A stretch of DNA of 64,000 nucleotides from Clostridia bacterium. GTDB lineage: Bacteria; Bacillota; Clostridia; Saccharofermentanales; Saccharofermentanaceae. The stretch spans positions 35,821 through 99,820 of the forward strand of contig JAEEWG010000009.1 of assembly GCA_016287245.1 (NCBI GenBank), given 5' to 3'. Under the pieces are notes generated by a model that saw only the letters and a program-made list of their open reading frames with translations, did not search any database and had not been told where the DNA came from. The position numbers were made by a program, and so were the translations under genes. Shown piece after piece: positions 1 through 8,235 of the stretch (positions are counted from its first letter, which is position 1; the number at the start of each line of letters is the position of its first letter).

Positions 1-439
1 AGATCTTTACATCCGGCTTCAGCATCAGATAATCGGAAGACACAAAAACGCCGTTAAAGAAATCCAGCGGCAGAAATTTCGGGAAATACTCATAGAACAG
101 GTCACTTGCGTTCGAAAGGACATAGATCCCGAGGCCGCTGCTCTTGACATGCTCGCAGAACTCTCCGGCTCCGGGAAGCGGGTCCATGCAGATGTCCCAG
201 TGATCGCAACAGTTCTTTAGTGCCGCATGGTATTCTTCCGGAACTCTGTTTTTCACAAGATCGAACCGGTCTTTATCCTTGATATCTCCACGGTCGCCCA
301 ACGCCCACTCCGGGCCTTCGAACAGTTCTTTTCGTATAGAATCCTTCTCTTCTTCTGAAGAGCAAAACGTATCTAAAACAAATTCCGGATTAAAATCCAG
401 AAGGACATTTCCCATATCGAGGACTACATTTCTGATCAT
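1..439 (-). CDS. HAD-family hydrolase (C-terminal part beyond the left edge)
   Basis: Translating the minus strand from an ATG at 439 gives an open frame of 146 codons running off the window. It starts MIRNVVLDMGNVLLDF, the HAD motif I of the YihX-like subgroup in which DxGNVL replaces the usual DxDGTL. Motif II is the Ser in YVLSNAS (about residue 114) and motif III begins at LKPD near the cut end. Family members are soluble Mg-dependent phosphatases acting on small sugar or nucleotide phosphates. The substrate cannot be told. An AGAAAGG ribosome site lies 9 bases before the start. The last third, with the acidic motif IV, lies outside the window. Confidence 0.85.
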   Translation of the reverse strand, partial: MIRNVVLDMGNVLLDFNPEFVLDTFCSSEEEKDSIRKELFEGPEWALGDRGDIKDKDRFDLVKNRVPEEYHAALKNCCDHWDICMDPLPGAGEFCEHVKSSGLGIYVLSNASDLFYEYFPKFLPLDFFNGVFVSSDYLMLKPDVKI

Positions 440-488
440 ATGATGTACCTTTCTTCTGTCTTTTTCGTCATTTTAGGTCCTATCCCAT

Positions 489-516
489 TTTATAGCAAAG
501 AATCGAATATAACCAA
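489..516 (-). promoter_or_regulatory. Probable promoter of the HAD hydrolase gene
   Basis: On the minus strand TTGGTT (511-516) is followed after 16 bases by TATAAA (489-494), with TGC directly before the -10 (extended -10). It lies about 50 bases upstream of the HAD start codon. Confidence 0.5.
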
Positions 517-559
517 CAGTTTTTCATCCCGCGATATGGGCCTGGATACCTTTCTCGCC

Positions 560-587
560 TTGAAGTCTTATATTATTTTGATATACT
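560..587 (+). promoter_or_regulatory. Probable promoter of the double cNMP-binding protein gene
   Basis: TTGAAG (560-565) and TATACT (582-587) are separated by 16 bases. Transcription would start near 594, giving a leader of about 65 bases before the ATG at 659. Confidence 0.5.
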
Positions 588-604
588 GGTCTTAATTGGA
601 ACAG

Positions 605-627
605 GCAGGCTGACCTGCACTTTTTTT
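605..627 (+). promoter_or_regulatory. Short GC hairpin followed by seven T in the leader
   Basis: GCAGG (605-609) pairs with CCTGC (614-618) around a four-base loop, and seven T follow at 621-627. This sits between the predicted transcription start and the ribosome site of the next gene, so it has the look of a small leader terminator or attenuator. The five-pair stem is short, so this is tentative. Confidence 0.3.
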
Positions 628-658
628 CATCGTGGGGATAGCAATAAGGAGACATAGT

Positions 659-1555
659 ATGAGTTTAACGGAAAAGACATTCAAAAACGGCGAAGTGATC
701 ATCAAAGAAGGCGACATCGGAAAGAGTTTTTTCATTCTTACAGAGGGAAAAGCCGGTGTGTATGCCAATTACGGCAAGAACGATCTTTTCCGGATCGCTG
801 TGATCGAAGAGGGGGAATACTTCGGTGAGATGGCGATCATCGAGGAATACCCGAGAAGCGCGACTGTCGTTGCTATCGGAAATGTGCACACGATCGAGAT
901 CCCGGCCAATGAGATGACGACCTTTTTCGAAGAGAATCCTGAGCAGATCAGCGAACTCATGAAGCATCTCGGTGCCAGGATCAAAGCCATGACCGATGAC
1001 TATAACGAATCCGAAGAACTCCTCAAGGAAGTGAGAAAACCGGATGCCGCAAAACAGAACGAATCCCTTTTTTCCAAGATCAAGAAACACATAAATGTGT
1101 ATCAGGCCAATAAGAATCAGATCAATGAGCCGAATACCGATGCGATCCGTGCTTCCATGAACGGAATCAGCGGAGACACCGAATCTTTTCAAAACGGAGC
1201 GGTCATCTATAGCGAGGGCGATCCCAGCAAATGCATGTATCTTCTTTATTCCGGAAGCGTCGGCTTCTACAGTGATTACGGCGGAAACGACGAACGCAGG
1301 ACATCGAATCTGAGTGCTGTTTCCTGCTTCGGCGAACTCGAGATGATCAACTGGGACAGAAGATACGCGACTGCTGTCTCCGAAGCCGACAACACACGTG
1401 TGGAGATCATCTATCCGGAAGATCTAAGTGACATGATCCACACCTGCCCGAAAAAAGTCGATCTGATCCTGCGCCTTCTCTCCTATCGTCTGAGAAAACT
1501 CGATGTCGATTTTCTAAGAAACTGCAAGGAGATCACGGAGTCGTACAACAAGTAA
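659..1555 (+). CDS. Protein with two cyclic-nucleotide-binding domains, no output domain
   Basis: A 298-residue soluble protein made of two CRP-type beta-barrel domains (about residues 5-115 and 175-290) joined by a charged helical linker. The first has an intact phosphate-binding cassette (GEYFGEMAI, then the Arg of YPRSATV). In the second the cassette is degraded (CFGELEM, then RRYATAV). There is no helix-turn-helix, kinase or transporter domain, so it is not a CRP-type transcription factor. It may be a ligand-sensing adaptor. The start at 659 is preferred over an in-frame ATG at 632 because AAGGAG ends about 8 bases upstream of it. Confidence 0.8.
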   Translation: MSLTEKTFKNGEVIIKEGDIGKSFFILTEGKAGVYANYGKNDLFRIAVIEEGEYFGEMAIIEEYPRSATVVAIGNVHTIEIPANEMTTFFEENPEQISELMKHLGARIKAMTDDYNESEELLKEVRKPDAAKQNESLFSKIKKHINVYQANKNQINEPNTDAIRASMNGISGDTESFQNGAVIYSEGDPSKCMYLLYSGSVGFYSDYGGNDERRTSNLSAVSCFGELEMINWDRRYATAVSEADNTRVEIIYPEDLSDMIHTCPKKVDLILRLLSYRLRKLDVDFLRNCKEITESYNK

Positions 1556-1583
1556 GCCGGAAGATTAAGCTAATAGACAAATG

Positions 1584-1611
1584 AGGGGGTCTCAATTGAG
1601 GCACCCTTTTT
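1584..1611 (+). terminator. Rho-independent terminator of the cNMP-binding gene
   Basis: A ten-pair stem with one mismatch (1584-1593 with 1598-1607) around an AATT loop is followed by a run of T. It lies 28 bases after the stop codon. Confidence 0.7.
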
Positions 1612-1650
1612 GTTGCGAAGATGGTCTGAAGATGTGGGCAGCGTCCGGGT

Positions 1651-1687
1651 TTCTGTAAAATCAACAAGTTCGCCGTATTTTACAGAA
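1651..1687. repeat. Perfect 11-bp inverted repeat in a convergent intergenic gap
   Basis: TTCTGTAAAAT (1651-1661) and ATTTTACAGAA (1677-1687) are exact reverse complements around 15 bases, with self-complementary CCGG further out on both sides. It falls after the terminator at 1584-1611 and before the stop of the minus-strand gene at 1799. No gene is seen in 1612-1798. Confidence 0.5.
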
Positions 1688-1798
1688 CATCCGGGCTTCA
1701 GAGCGATCCAGATACGTGCACGACCGAAAAAATCGGATTTCTCGCATTTTTACGGCACCTGATAAATTCCTGGATTCAGAAGCAAGCGATCGCCCTGA

Positions 1799-3265
1799 CT
1801 ACGCTGCGTCTTCACTTTCGGATCCGAGCTGATAGTCAACCATAGGATCGAATCTTTTGATCTCATAACCGATCCGCTCGTCATTTTCATAGTCCCATTC
1901 GTAGATGATAGAAGCTTTATACTTCTCACCTGTTTGGGGATCAGTAAGATCCGCTATGACGCCTTGATATAATTTCCCGTCGCGCATAAACATTCTGGGA
2001 TAATCGCTTTCAAATTTCGGTTTTTCGGGGATGCCTTTGACGAAGGCTTTTTTGTATTTATTGAACTGCTCTTCATCCTGGAGCACGATCGTGGAAAGAA
2101 AGTCCGCATATTTTGAATTTTTACAGTTTTTGATGCCGATTCCATTGAGATTTCGGAGAATGGCGAGGAACGCTTTATCTTCTTTCCAGTCTCCATCTTT
2201 ATAGTGCTCATAAAGCTCGATCAGAATGTCACACACACTATACGTGAACTCTTTTTCTTCTTCATCTTCGTACATATATGTTCTTGTTATGCGGTCCAGC
2301 AACTCAATTCTTAACCTATACTTTGTCTCAGAATATCCGGCATCAAGTAATAATTCCTTGAAAATGGCATCTGTATCCCAGCTGAAGAACAGACGATTCA
2401 AATAATCCTCGCCCATGATGTATTCGATCCCGGCCATAAAATCTATGATGCTTTTATATGCACTCGGAGCACCTGAAAAGTACTTAGTTTGATAGTACTC
2501 TGCCCCGCCTTCAATCATCACATAGAGATAATCGCAGTAAATAGCTCCATCTATTTGTTCAACAGGTAGAGCTTCAAACTCCGAATACCGTAAGTGATCT
2601 CCGTTCAAGATGACGGGTGAATCCTTCAAGCCATTGATCGACGCGTCCAAAAAGTGCATCAACTCATGGAAGACCACATAAGAAAGCTGCCATTTAAATT
2701 CTTGCATGCATCTTTCCGAAATCAATATCTCATTCGTTTCTTCATACAAGGCTGCATATTGCTCATCGATCTCCGTCACTCGGATATTCAATGTACTGAG
2801 CATATTGAAGAAGTATTCCTCATCCAAATACTCCACGTTATCTGCGACAACAGGAAAAATACGATAGACGTATTCACGATAATCTCCTAATTCAGAATTG
2901 CCTTCAATCGTCTCAGAATACTTCAAAAACAGAGCATACTGCCCGTCCAGGTCATCCTCCGCAAGTCCGTGCTGTTCAGCAAGTTTCACCGCCTTAGGCT
3001 GATCAAGATCAACAGATGATTCCTCACTCAGTTCAGAAGTTTCACTTAATGGAACCACCAAAGACTCAGTTAATTCGATATCTGATGAAGTCTGATCCGA
3101 TGTCTCCGTCGGTGCCTTCGAAGCAGCCGCACTTTCCGAAGTCACGGACATGACCGCTGATGATTCTTCTTCGGGAAAAGATCCGTCCGCCTTCTTCCCG
3201 GTGCATCCTGAAAACAGCGACACAACGATACAAAAAGAGCACAATAAAGCCGTTAGTCGTTTCAT
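1799..3265 (-). CDS. Zinc-metallopeptidase-like lipoprotein (copy 1)
   Basis: A 488-residue exported protein. The N-terminus is a lipoprotein signal with lipobox FSGC (Cys21), then a Ser/Glu/Thr-rich linker to about residue 88. The catalytic-type motif is HELMH (H200, E201, H204), and the segment IEGGAEY (E252 or E256) could give a third Glu zinc ligand, as in gluzincin peptidases. The protein would be tethered outside the membrane. It is a close paralog of the next gene upstream (3388-4815). The ATG at 3265, 9 bases after GGGGGG, is chosen over a longer frame starting at 3298. The peptidase family was not identified and no substrate can be inferred. Confidence 0.75.
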   Translation of the reverse strand: MKRLTALLCSFCIVVSLFSGCTGKKADGSFPEEESSAVMSVTSESAAASKAPTETSDQTSSDIELTESLVVPLSETSELSEESSVDLDQPKAVKLAEQHGLAEDDLDGQYALFLKYSETIEGNSELGDYREYVYRIFPVVADNVEYLDEEYFFNMLSTLNIRVTEIDEQYAALYEETNEILISERCMQEFKWQLSYVVFHELMHFLDASINGLKDSPVILNGDHLRYSEFEALPVEQIDGAIYCDYLYVMIEGGAEYYQTKYFSGAPSAYKSIIDFMAGIEYIMGEDYLNRLFFSWDTDAIFKELLLDAGYSETKYRLRIELLDRITRTYMYEDEEEKEFTYSVCDILIELYEHYKDGDWKEDKAFLAILRNLNGIGIKNCKNSKYADFLSTIVLQDEEQFNKYKKAFVKGIPEKPKFESDYPRMFMRDGKLYQGVIADLTDPQTGEKYKASIIYEWDYENDERIGYEIKRFDPMVDYQLGSESEDAA

Positions 3266-3312
3266 GTAAAACCCCCCAATTCCTCTCATATCCAACACAT
3301 TGCCATAAAACG

Positions 3313-3342
3313 ATTATGGTATTAGTGAATATCAAAGATCAA
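3313..3342 (-). promoter_or_regulatory. Possible promoter of metallopeptidase copy 1
   Basis: Minus-strand TTGATC (3337-3342) and CATAAT (3313-3318) lie 18 bases apart, upstream of the start at 3265. Confidence 0.35.
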
Positions 3343-3387
3343 CAAGAAGATATTTCCCTATTTCAGATTTATCTACTTACCAGATAA

Positions 3388-4815
3388 TCAGAAATACTTC
3401 TCTACTATCGGCTTGACACTTTTGATCTCATAACCGACCCGCTTGTCATTCTCGTAATCCCATTCATACGTGACGTAGCCATGGTATTTCTCGCCCGTAC
3501 TCGGATCGGTGAGCTCCGCCGTCGAGCCGTGATAGAGCTTGCCGTCGCGCATGAAGATCGTAGGATAGACCTGTTTGAGATTCGGTTCTTCCGGGATATC
3601 CTCGATAAAGGCATTTTCAAGCTTCTCAAACTGTTCAAATGTCTGGTACACGATGCTGCCGATAAAATCTGCATTCTTGGAACGTCTCCAGCCCTGAAGG
3701 CCGATTCCGTTTAAGTTCTTGATGATCGCGAGGAAATCCTTATCTTCCTTCCAGTTTCCACCCTTATAATGCGTATAAAGATCGATCAGAATATCATCCA
3801 TTGACGCAGGCTCATCCGGATAATCGTAAAGATCCGATCTCGCCGTACTGTTCAATGTATTGCTGGCCAGATCGTACTGATCCGAAGTATATCCCGCCTC
3901 GAAAAACAATTCCTGGAAAATGGCATCCGTGTCCCAGCTGAAGAACAGCTTGTCCATGTATTCTTCGCCCATGATGTATTCGATCCCGGTAAGGAAAGCC
4001 ACGCAGTCAGTGTATGATCCCGGTGCCCCCGTAAAATACTTCGCAGTCAAGTACTCTGCCCCGCCTTCCGTTACGATCCAGGATTCCGGACAGATCCGGA
4101 CTTTCTCCTGCTCTTCTAAAGAGAGATAAGCGGTATCCGATGGTTTCATGTGCTTGTCGTCCACGACAAACACAGAGACCTTCATGCCGTTAAGCGTCCA
4201 GTCCAGAAAATGCATAAGCTCATGGAAAAGCACGCGCGGAAGTTCATCCTTTTCATCTTTCATCGTAGTCTCCGATAGAGTGATGACGTTACTGACATCA
4301 TAAGTGCCGCTCTGCTGGATCGAAAGCTCGCCCACCTTGATCTCCAGCATACCGAGCATATCGAAAAAGTATTCGTCGTCAATATAATTCGCATGATCCG
4401 CTACGACTGGGAAGATCAGATACACGAATTCACGATAATCGCCCAAGCCGCTATTTCCTTCAACCGTCTCAGAAAACTTCAAAAACAGCGAGAATTCCCC
4501 TTTCAGATCTTCTTCCGAAAGGCCATGCTGCCCCGCAAGATCCAACGCCTTGGCCTGTTCCGGGTCCGTCGGCTGATCCGCACTCGTCTCAGAAGACTCG
4601 GACGAAGCCTCGGATCCCTCGGTCTCCTGGCTTATAGATTCGCTCGGTTCCGTCTCCGTCGGCGCATCCGAAGAAGCCGCACTCTCCGATGTTTCTGGCG
4701 CGACTGTTGTTGTTTTTTCTTTGGAAAAAGATCCGTCCTTCTTCTTTCCTTCGCAGCCGGTAATGACCGATCCGAAGATACAAAGCGAAAGAAGTATTGC
4801 TGTCATTCTTTTCAT
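3388..4815 (-). CDS. Zinc-metallopeptidase-like lipoprotein (copy 2)
   Basis: A 475-residue paralog of the 1799-3265 product with the same plan: lipobox ITGC (Cys21), Ser/Glu/Thr-rich linker to about residue 85, HELMH (H198, E199, H202) and TEGGAEY (E250 or E254). The C-terminal third (MRDGKLY, TGEKY, YEWDYEND) is very similar in both copies, while the middle differs more. The start at 4815 has GGGGG upstream. Both genes have a similar AT-rich upstream stretch, so the duplication seems to have included the promoter. The function is inferred only from the motifs. Confidence 0.75.
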   Translation of the reverse strand: MKRMTAILLSLCIFGSVITGCEGKKKDGSFSKEKTTTVAPETSESAASSDAPTETEPSESISQETEGSEASSESSETSADQPTDPEQAKALDLAGQHGLSEEDLKGEFSLFLKFSETVEGNSGLGDYREFVYLIFPVVADHANYIDDEYFFDMLGMLEIKVGELSIQQSGTYDVSNVITLSETTMKDEKDELPRVLFHELMHFLDWTLNGMKVSVFVVDDKHMKPSDTAYLSLEEQEKVRICPESWIVTEGGAEYLTAKYFTGAPGSYTDCVAFLTGIEYIMGEEYMDKLFFSWDTDAIFQELFFEAGYTSDQYDLASNTLNSTARSDLYDYPDEPASMDDILIDLYTHYKGGNWKEDKDFLAIIKNLNGIGLQGWRRSKNADFIGSIVYQTFEQFEKLENAFIEDIPEEPNLKQVYPTIFMRDGKLYHGSTAELTDPSTGEKYHGYVTYEWDYENDKRVGYEIKSVKPIVEKYF

Positions 4816-4925
4816 ATGAGAACCCCCATTCGTCTCATTTTAAAACATATCCCATTAACGATAATGTTATACCTTTTTTTGAGCAAAAAGAAATGACAGT
4901 TTACTCATGTATTATTGGGTGCTTT

Positions 4926-4983
4926 GTAAGGCGGAGAACTAAGCCTGCCCCCGCATAAGGCGGATGCAAGAGCCTGCCCCTGC
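4926..4983. repeat. Two tandem copies of a 29-bp repeat
   Basis: Two adjacent 29-base units (4926-4954 and 4955-4983) share TAAGGCGGA at one end and AGCCTGCCCC at the other, with 8 differences mostly in the middle. They lie just beyond the stop codon of the esterase gene at 5003. Confidence 0.55.
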
Positions 4984-5002
4984 TTCTTCTCGAAAAGCTA
5001 CG

Positions 5003-5875
5003 TTATTTCGCCCTTCTTTTTATCTCTTCAGCCATCCATCCGGTCATACCGTTCGGAAGACGCGGATCCATAGGTGTACCGTCATCGAACATGAGATTGG
5101 CCTGAATGCCGTTCATAAGGCAGTGTTGCCCCATCTCAAATCCGAAGTTGATCGAAGCGACGCCTTTGTCGCCGTTATAGACGAAATCCGGCGTGAAGAT
5201 AAAGCTGTGCTTCATGCTTTCAAGACGCGGTCTTCTCTTCTCGATCACCTCGTGATCCGCGATCTCATCGAGCATGCCGTCGGCATAAAAGAGCGTCACG
5301 CCGAGGCGGTCAAATTCGTCGATCACTTCATCTCCAGGGATATCCGAAGTGCCGACCGGCACCAGAACATCAAATGCACCCGGATCTTCTGATGCCAGAT
5401 GGAAAGTAAATCTCGCGCCCGCGGAGTTCCCGAGAAGAAATCGCACTCCGACGCCCGGTGTCTTTTCCTTCACGAAGGAATCGATCAGCTGCATAGCAGG
5501 CTCGGTGTAGGATGCGTCCCATCCGCCCTGACAGCGGCCGTTATCGTCCGTATACTCATTGGCCACAGGGATCAGGATATATGCGCCTCCAAGGGCTTCC
5601 TGATACTTTGGTGAAGCATACATCTCCGCGCCCGTGTAGTTGATGCACAGATCTCCGACCAGGGCATTGGAAAGGCCGTGAAGGAAGATAAGGAGCGGAT
5701 AGCCGCTCTTTTTCGGGAAGCCATTCCGCGTCGGATCGAAGTAATAGTATTTGAGGCCGAATGCCTCATCTTTAGAAAACAGGTGCTGATATTTTCCTGT
5801 CGGATACGTCGGTTCAGTCGTGATAAAAGCGCCTTCCGGGATCCTGTCGGCCCAGGGCGGTGTCGGATTAGCCAT
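5003..5875 (-). CDS. Alpha/beta-hydrolase, esterase-like
   Basis: A 290-residue cytosolic protein with no signal peptide. It shows an oxyanion-type LIFLHG (about 62-67), a nucleophile elbow GNSAG (S151), a likely acid at MLDE (D203) and a late His in MGQH (H251), in the order of an alpha/beta-hydrolase triad. The layout resembles PHB-depolymerase or feruloyl-esterase-like families, which cleave esters; the substrate is unknown. The start has AAAGGAG nine bases upstream. It lies 17 bases downstream of the histidine kinase gene on the same strand and may be co-transcribed with it. Confidence 0.75.
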   Translation of the reverse strand: MANPTPPWADRIPEGAFITTEPTYPTGKYQHLFSKDEAFGLKYYYFDPTRNGFPKKSGYPLLIFLHGLSNALVGDLCINYTGAEMYASPKYQEALGGAYILIPVANEYTDDNGRCQGGWDASYTEPAMQLIDSFVKEKTPGVGVRFLLGNSAGARFTFHLASEDPGAFDVLVPVGTSDIPGDEVIDEFDRLGVTLFYADGMLDEIADHEVIEKRRPRLESMKHSFIFTPDFVYNGDKGVASINFGFEMGQHCLMNGIQANLMFDDGTPMDPRLPNGMTGWMAEEIKRRAK

Positions 5876-5892
5876 AGTTTTGGCTCCTTTCG

Positions 5893-8169
5893 TTATTCTT
5901 CCGGGAGAAACTCCAGGATCTCGTCATCGGGGTCGGCGTCATCTTCCGTAACAACTTTGCCGATCGCATCGAGGACTTTATCGTATTCTACTACAAAAGA
6001 TCCGTGATGGGTTCTAAGATATTTCTGATCTCCTTTTCCTGCTTTGGCTTCAAGCTCCCTGGCAAGTCTTGCCGGTACTTCTGCACCGATCGTGGCCGAG
6101 CTGCTCTTCAGAGAATGGATAAGGATCTCATAGTTCTTAAGATCTCCATCTTCGAGAAACTTCGTAAGATCCGTTTTCTTTTCGGGTGCGCTCTTTAAGT
6201 ATTCGAGGAGGATCGAGCGGTAGAATGTTTCGTCCCCGCCGCAGTTCGTCTTTCCTTTTTCCGTGTCGATACCGGCTTCTATTAAATCCTTAAAAGGACC
6301 ATCCGCGACTTCCGGGATCTTTTTTCCTTCGCGCTTTTCTTCCGCCGTCACGATCTCGATCTTTTCCTGCGGAATATACTTTTTCAGCATCATCTCAAGA
6401 TATGTACTGTCGATCGGCTTGGTCAGATAATCGTTAAAACCCTTCGAGAGATACCTCTCTCTGGCGCCGACGACCGCATCGGCCGTCAGGCAGATCACAG
6501 GCGTATCGGCATTGGGTCCGTCTTTTTTGCTCTTGATATTCCGAAGTGCTTCCTCGCCGTCCATCTCCGGCATTCTCTGGTCCATGAGGATGACATCGTA
6601 CTTTCTGGAAAAAGCCATCTCGACGGCTTCTTTTCCGCCACCGGCGGTATCGATCTGCACGAGAGTGTCCTTTAGGAACTGCGTGGCCACGACGAGATTC
6701 ATCTTCGTATCATCCACGATCAGGATCTTTGCCTCCGGAGCGCGGAAACTCTCGTGGTAGGCATTCTTCTCGCCGAGGCTCTTTTCGAATTTCTCCCTAA
6801 AATTCCCGACCGGCTCTTCCGAGAGGACTTTCTGCGGAATGGTGATGGTGAATGTCGATCCGACACCATAGGTACTCTCGACCTTTATGTCACCGTGCAT
6901 CATGTCCAGAAGCATCTTCGTGATCGCAAGCCCGAGACCCGTGCCCTCTTTCGTACTATTCTTTTCGAGGTCCACACGTTCGAATTTTCCGAAGAGCTTC
7001 TCGATATTTTCTTCGCTGATACCGATCCCCGTATCCTGGACCGCAACGATCAGCAGAAGCATCTTCTTTCCGTCCGAAGTGGCCTCTTCTCTTTTCCCGG
7101 AGATCTTAAGCGAGATCCCGCCTTCGTCTGTATACTTGACGGCGTTCATAAGAATATTCGTAATGACCTGACGGACGCGGACGACATCTCCTAAGAGACG
7201 GTCCGGAAGATCTACGTCAATGTCCGTGACGAAAGACAGATTCTTCTCTTTGGCCTTGAAATAGATCATGTTGCTGACATCGTTGATCACGGAACTGAGC
7301 TGATATTCTGCCTCCACGATATCCATTTTTCCTTCTTCGATCTTGGTAAAATCGAGGATATCGTTAATGATCGACAGCAGGTTATTTCCCGCATTATCGA
7401 CGTTCCCGGAATAGCTTCTGATCCGAGAAAAAACTTCCTGATACGCCTTGGGATCTGCATCTTCCATTTTTTCCGCCTTGGCCGTTTCCCGAAGGATCAT
7501 CTCATTCATACCAAGCACCGCGTTGATCGGTGTCCGGATCTCATGGCTCGTATTGGCGAGAAAATCCGTCTTCGCTTCACTGGCTTTTTTGGCTTCCTCA
7601 AGCGCCTTATCCTGTTTGATCTTCGCCTTGACCGTCTCGTACTGCGCAAGGCCGCAAAGCACGACATTGACGAAATACATCATGGGAAGACGCGAATAAT
7701 ATGCCTTCGGGAACTGATACCCTGAATTTCTAAGCGGCGTATTCATATAGACGATCATGATCAGGAAAAAGACCATGTTGAAGTAAAGACCGTAGGAGAG
7801 GTTAAAGAAGAAGAATACGACCGGCACAGCCAGGAAAAACAGGAAGATGCTCGTTCCGCTCGATCCGCCGGTATAAAGGAAGAAATAGAACGTGATCCAG
7901 TATACGAAGCACTGGACGTTGATCGCCAGATGCATAAGCCATCTTCTCTTCTTTTTTCCGAATTTACAGATCGCGAAACAGATCGTGGCAAAAGCCGTCA
8001 TGACGGCGCAGAACAGTGCATACTTAGCCACGAGCATGCTGCCCCTCAAATAGTTGTCGACACAAAGGTAGATACAGAAAGGCACGACCATCGAATACAG
8101 GATAATGCTCAGCGTCAGATTGACGGTCACGTATCGTTCATCAATGTGAAACCTCTTCTTGTCGCCCAT
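5893..8169 (-). CDS. Hybrid sensor histidine kinase with receiver and Hpt domains
   Basis: A 758-residue membrane protein. About five or six transmembrane helices (residues 15-175) lead into a dimerisation/phosphoacceptor domain (SHEIRTP, H209), an ATPase domain (N338, the G-loops at DTGIGIS and GTGLGLA), a receiver domain (about 480-600, phosphoacceptor D530 in LMDQRMPEMDG) and a C-terminal Hpt domain (H685 in IHSLKSS). This is a complete internal phosphorelay (His-Asp-His), as in BarA/LuxQ-type sensors. It would need a separate response regulator, and none is nearby. The integral-membrane input domain is not a PAS or Cache domain I recognise. The start has GGAGG closely upstream. Confidence 0.92.
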   Translation of the reverse strand: MGDKKRFHIDERYVTVNLTLSIILYSMVVPFCIYLCVDNYLRGSMLVAKYALFCAVMTAFATICFAICKFGKKKRRWLMHLAINVQCFVYWITFYFFLYTGGSSGTSIFLFFLAVPVVFFFFNLSYGLYFNMVFFLIMIVYMNTPLRNSGYQFPKAYYSRLPMMYFVNVVLCGLAQYETVKAKIKQDKALEEAKKASEAKTDFLANTSHEIRTPINAVLGMNEMILRETAKAEKMEDADPKAYQEVFSRIRSYSGNVDNAGNNLLSIINDILDFTKIEEGKMDIVEAEYQLSSVINDVSNMIYFKAKEKNLSFVTDIDVDLPDRLLGDVVRVRQVITNILMNAVKYTDEGGISLKISGKREEATSDGKKMLLLIVAVQDTGIGISEENIEKLFGKFERVDLEKNSTKEGTGLGLAITKMLLDMMHGDIKVESTYGVGSTFTITIPQKVLSEEPVGNFREKFEKSLGEKNAYHESFRAPEAKILIVDDTKMNLVVATQFLKDTLVQIDTAGGGKEAVEMAFSRKYDVILMDQRMPEMDGEEALRNIKSKKDGPNADTPVICLTADAVVGARERYLSKGFNDYLTKPIDSTYLEMMLKKYIPQEKIEIVTAEEKREGKKIPEVADGPFKDLIEAGIDTEKGKTNCGGDETFYRSILLEYLKSAPEKKTDLTKFLEDGDLKNYEILIHSLKSSSATIGAEVPARLARELEAKAGKGDQKYLRTHHGSFVVEYDKVLDAIGKVVTEDDADPDDEILEFLPEE

Positions 8170-8235
8170 ATCTCCTCCGAAGCGTAAAAGAACGATCAGC
8201 TCTTATTCTTCTGTTTATACTATTTATGTCTTTTC

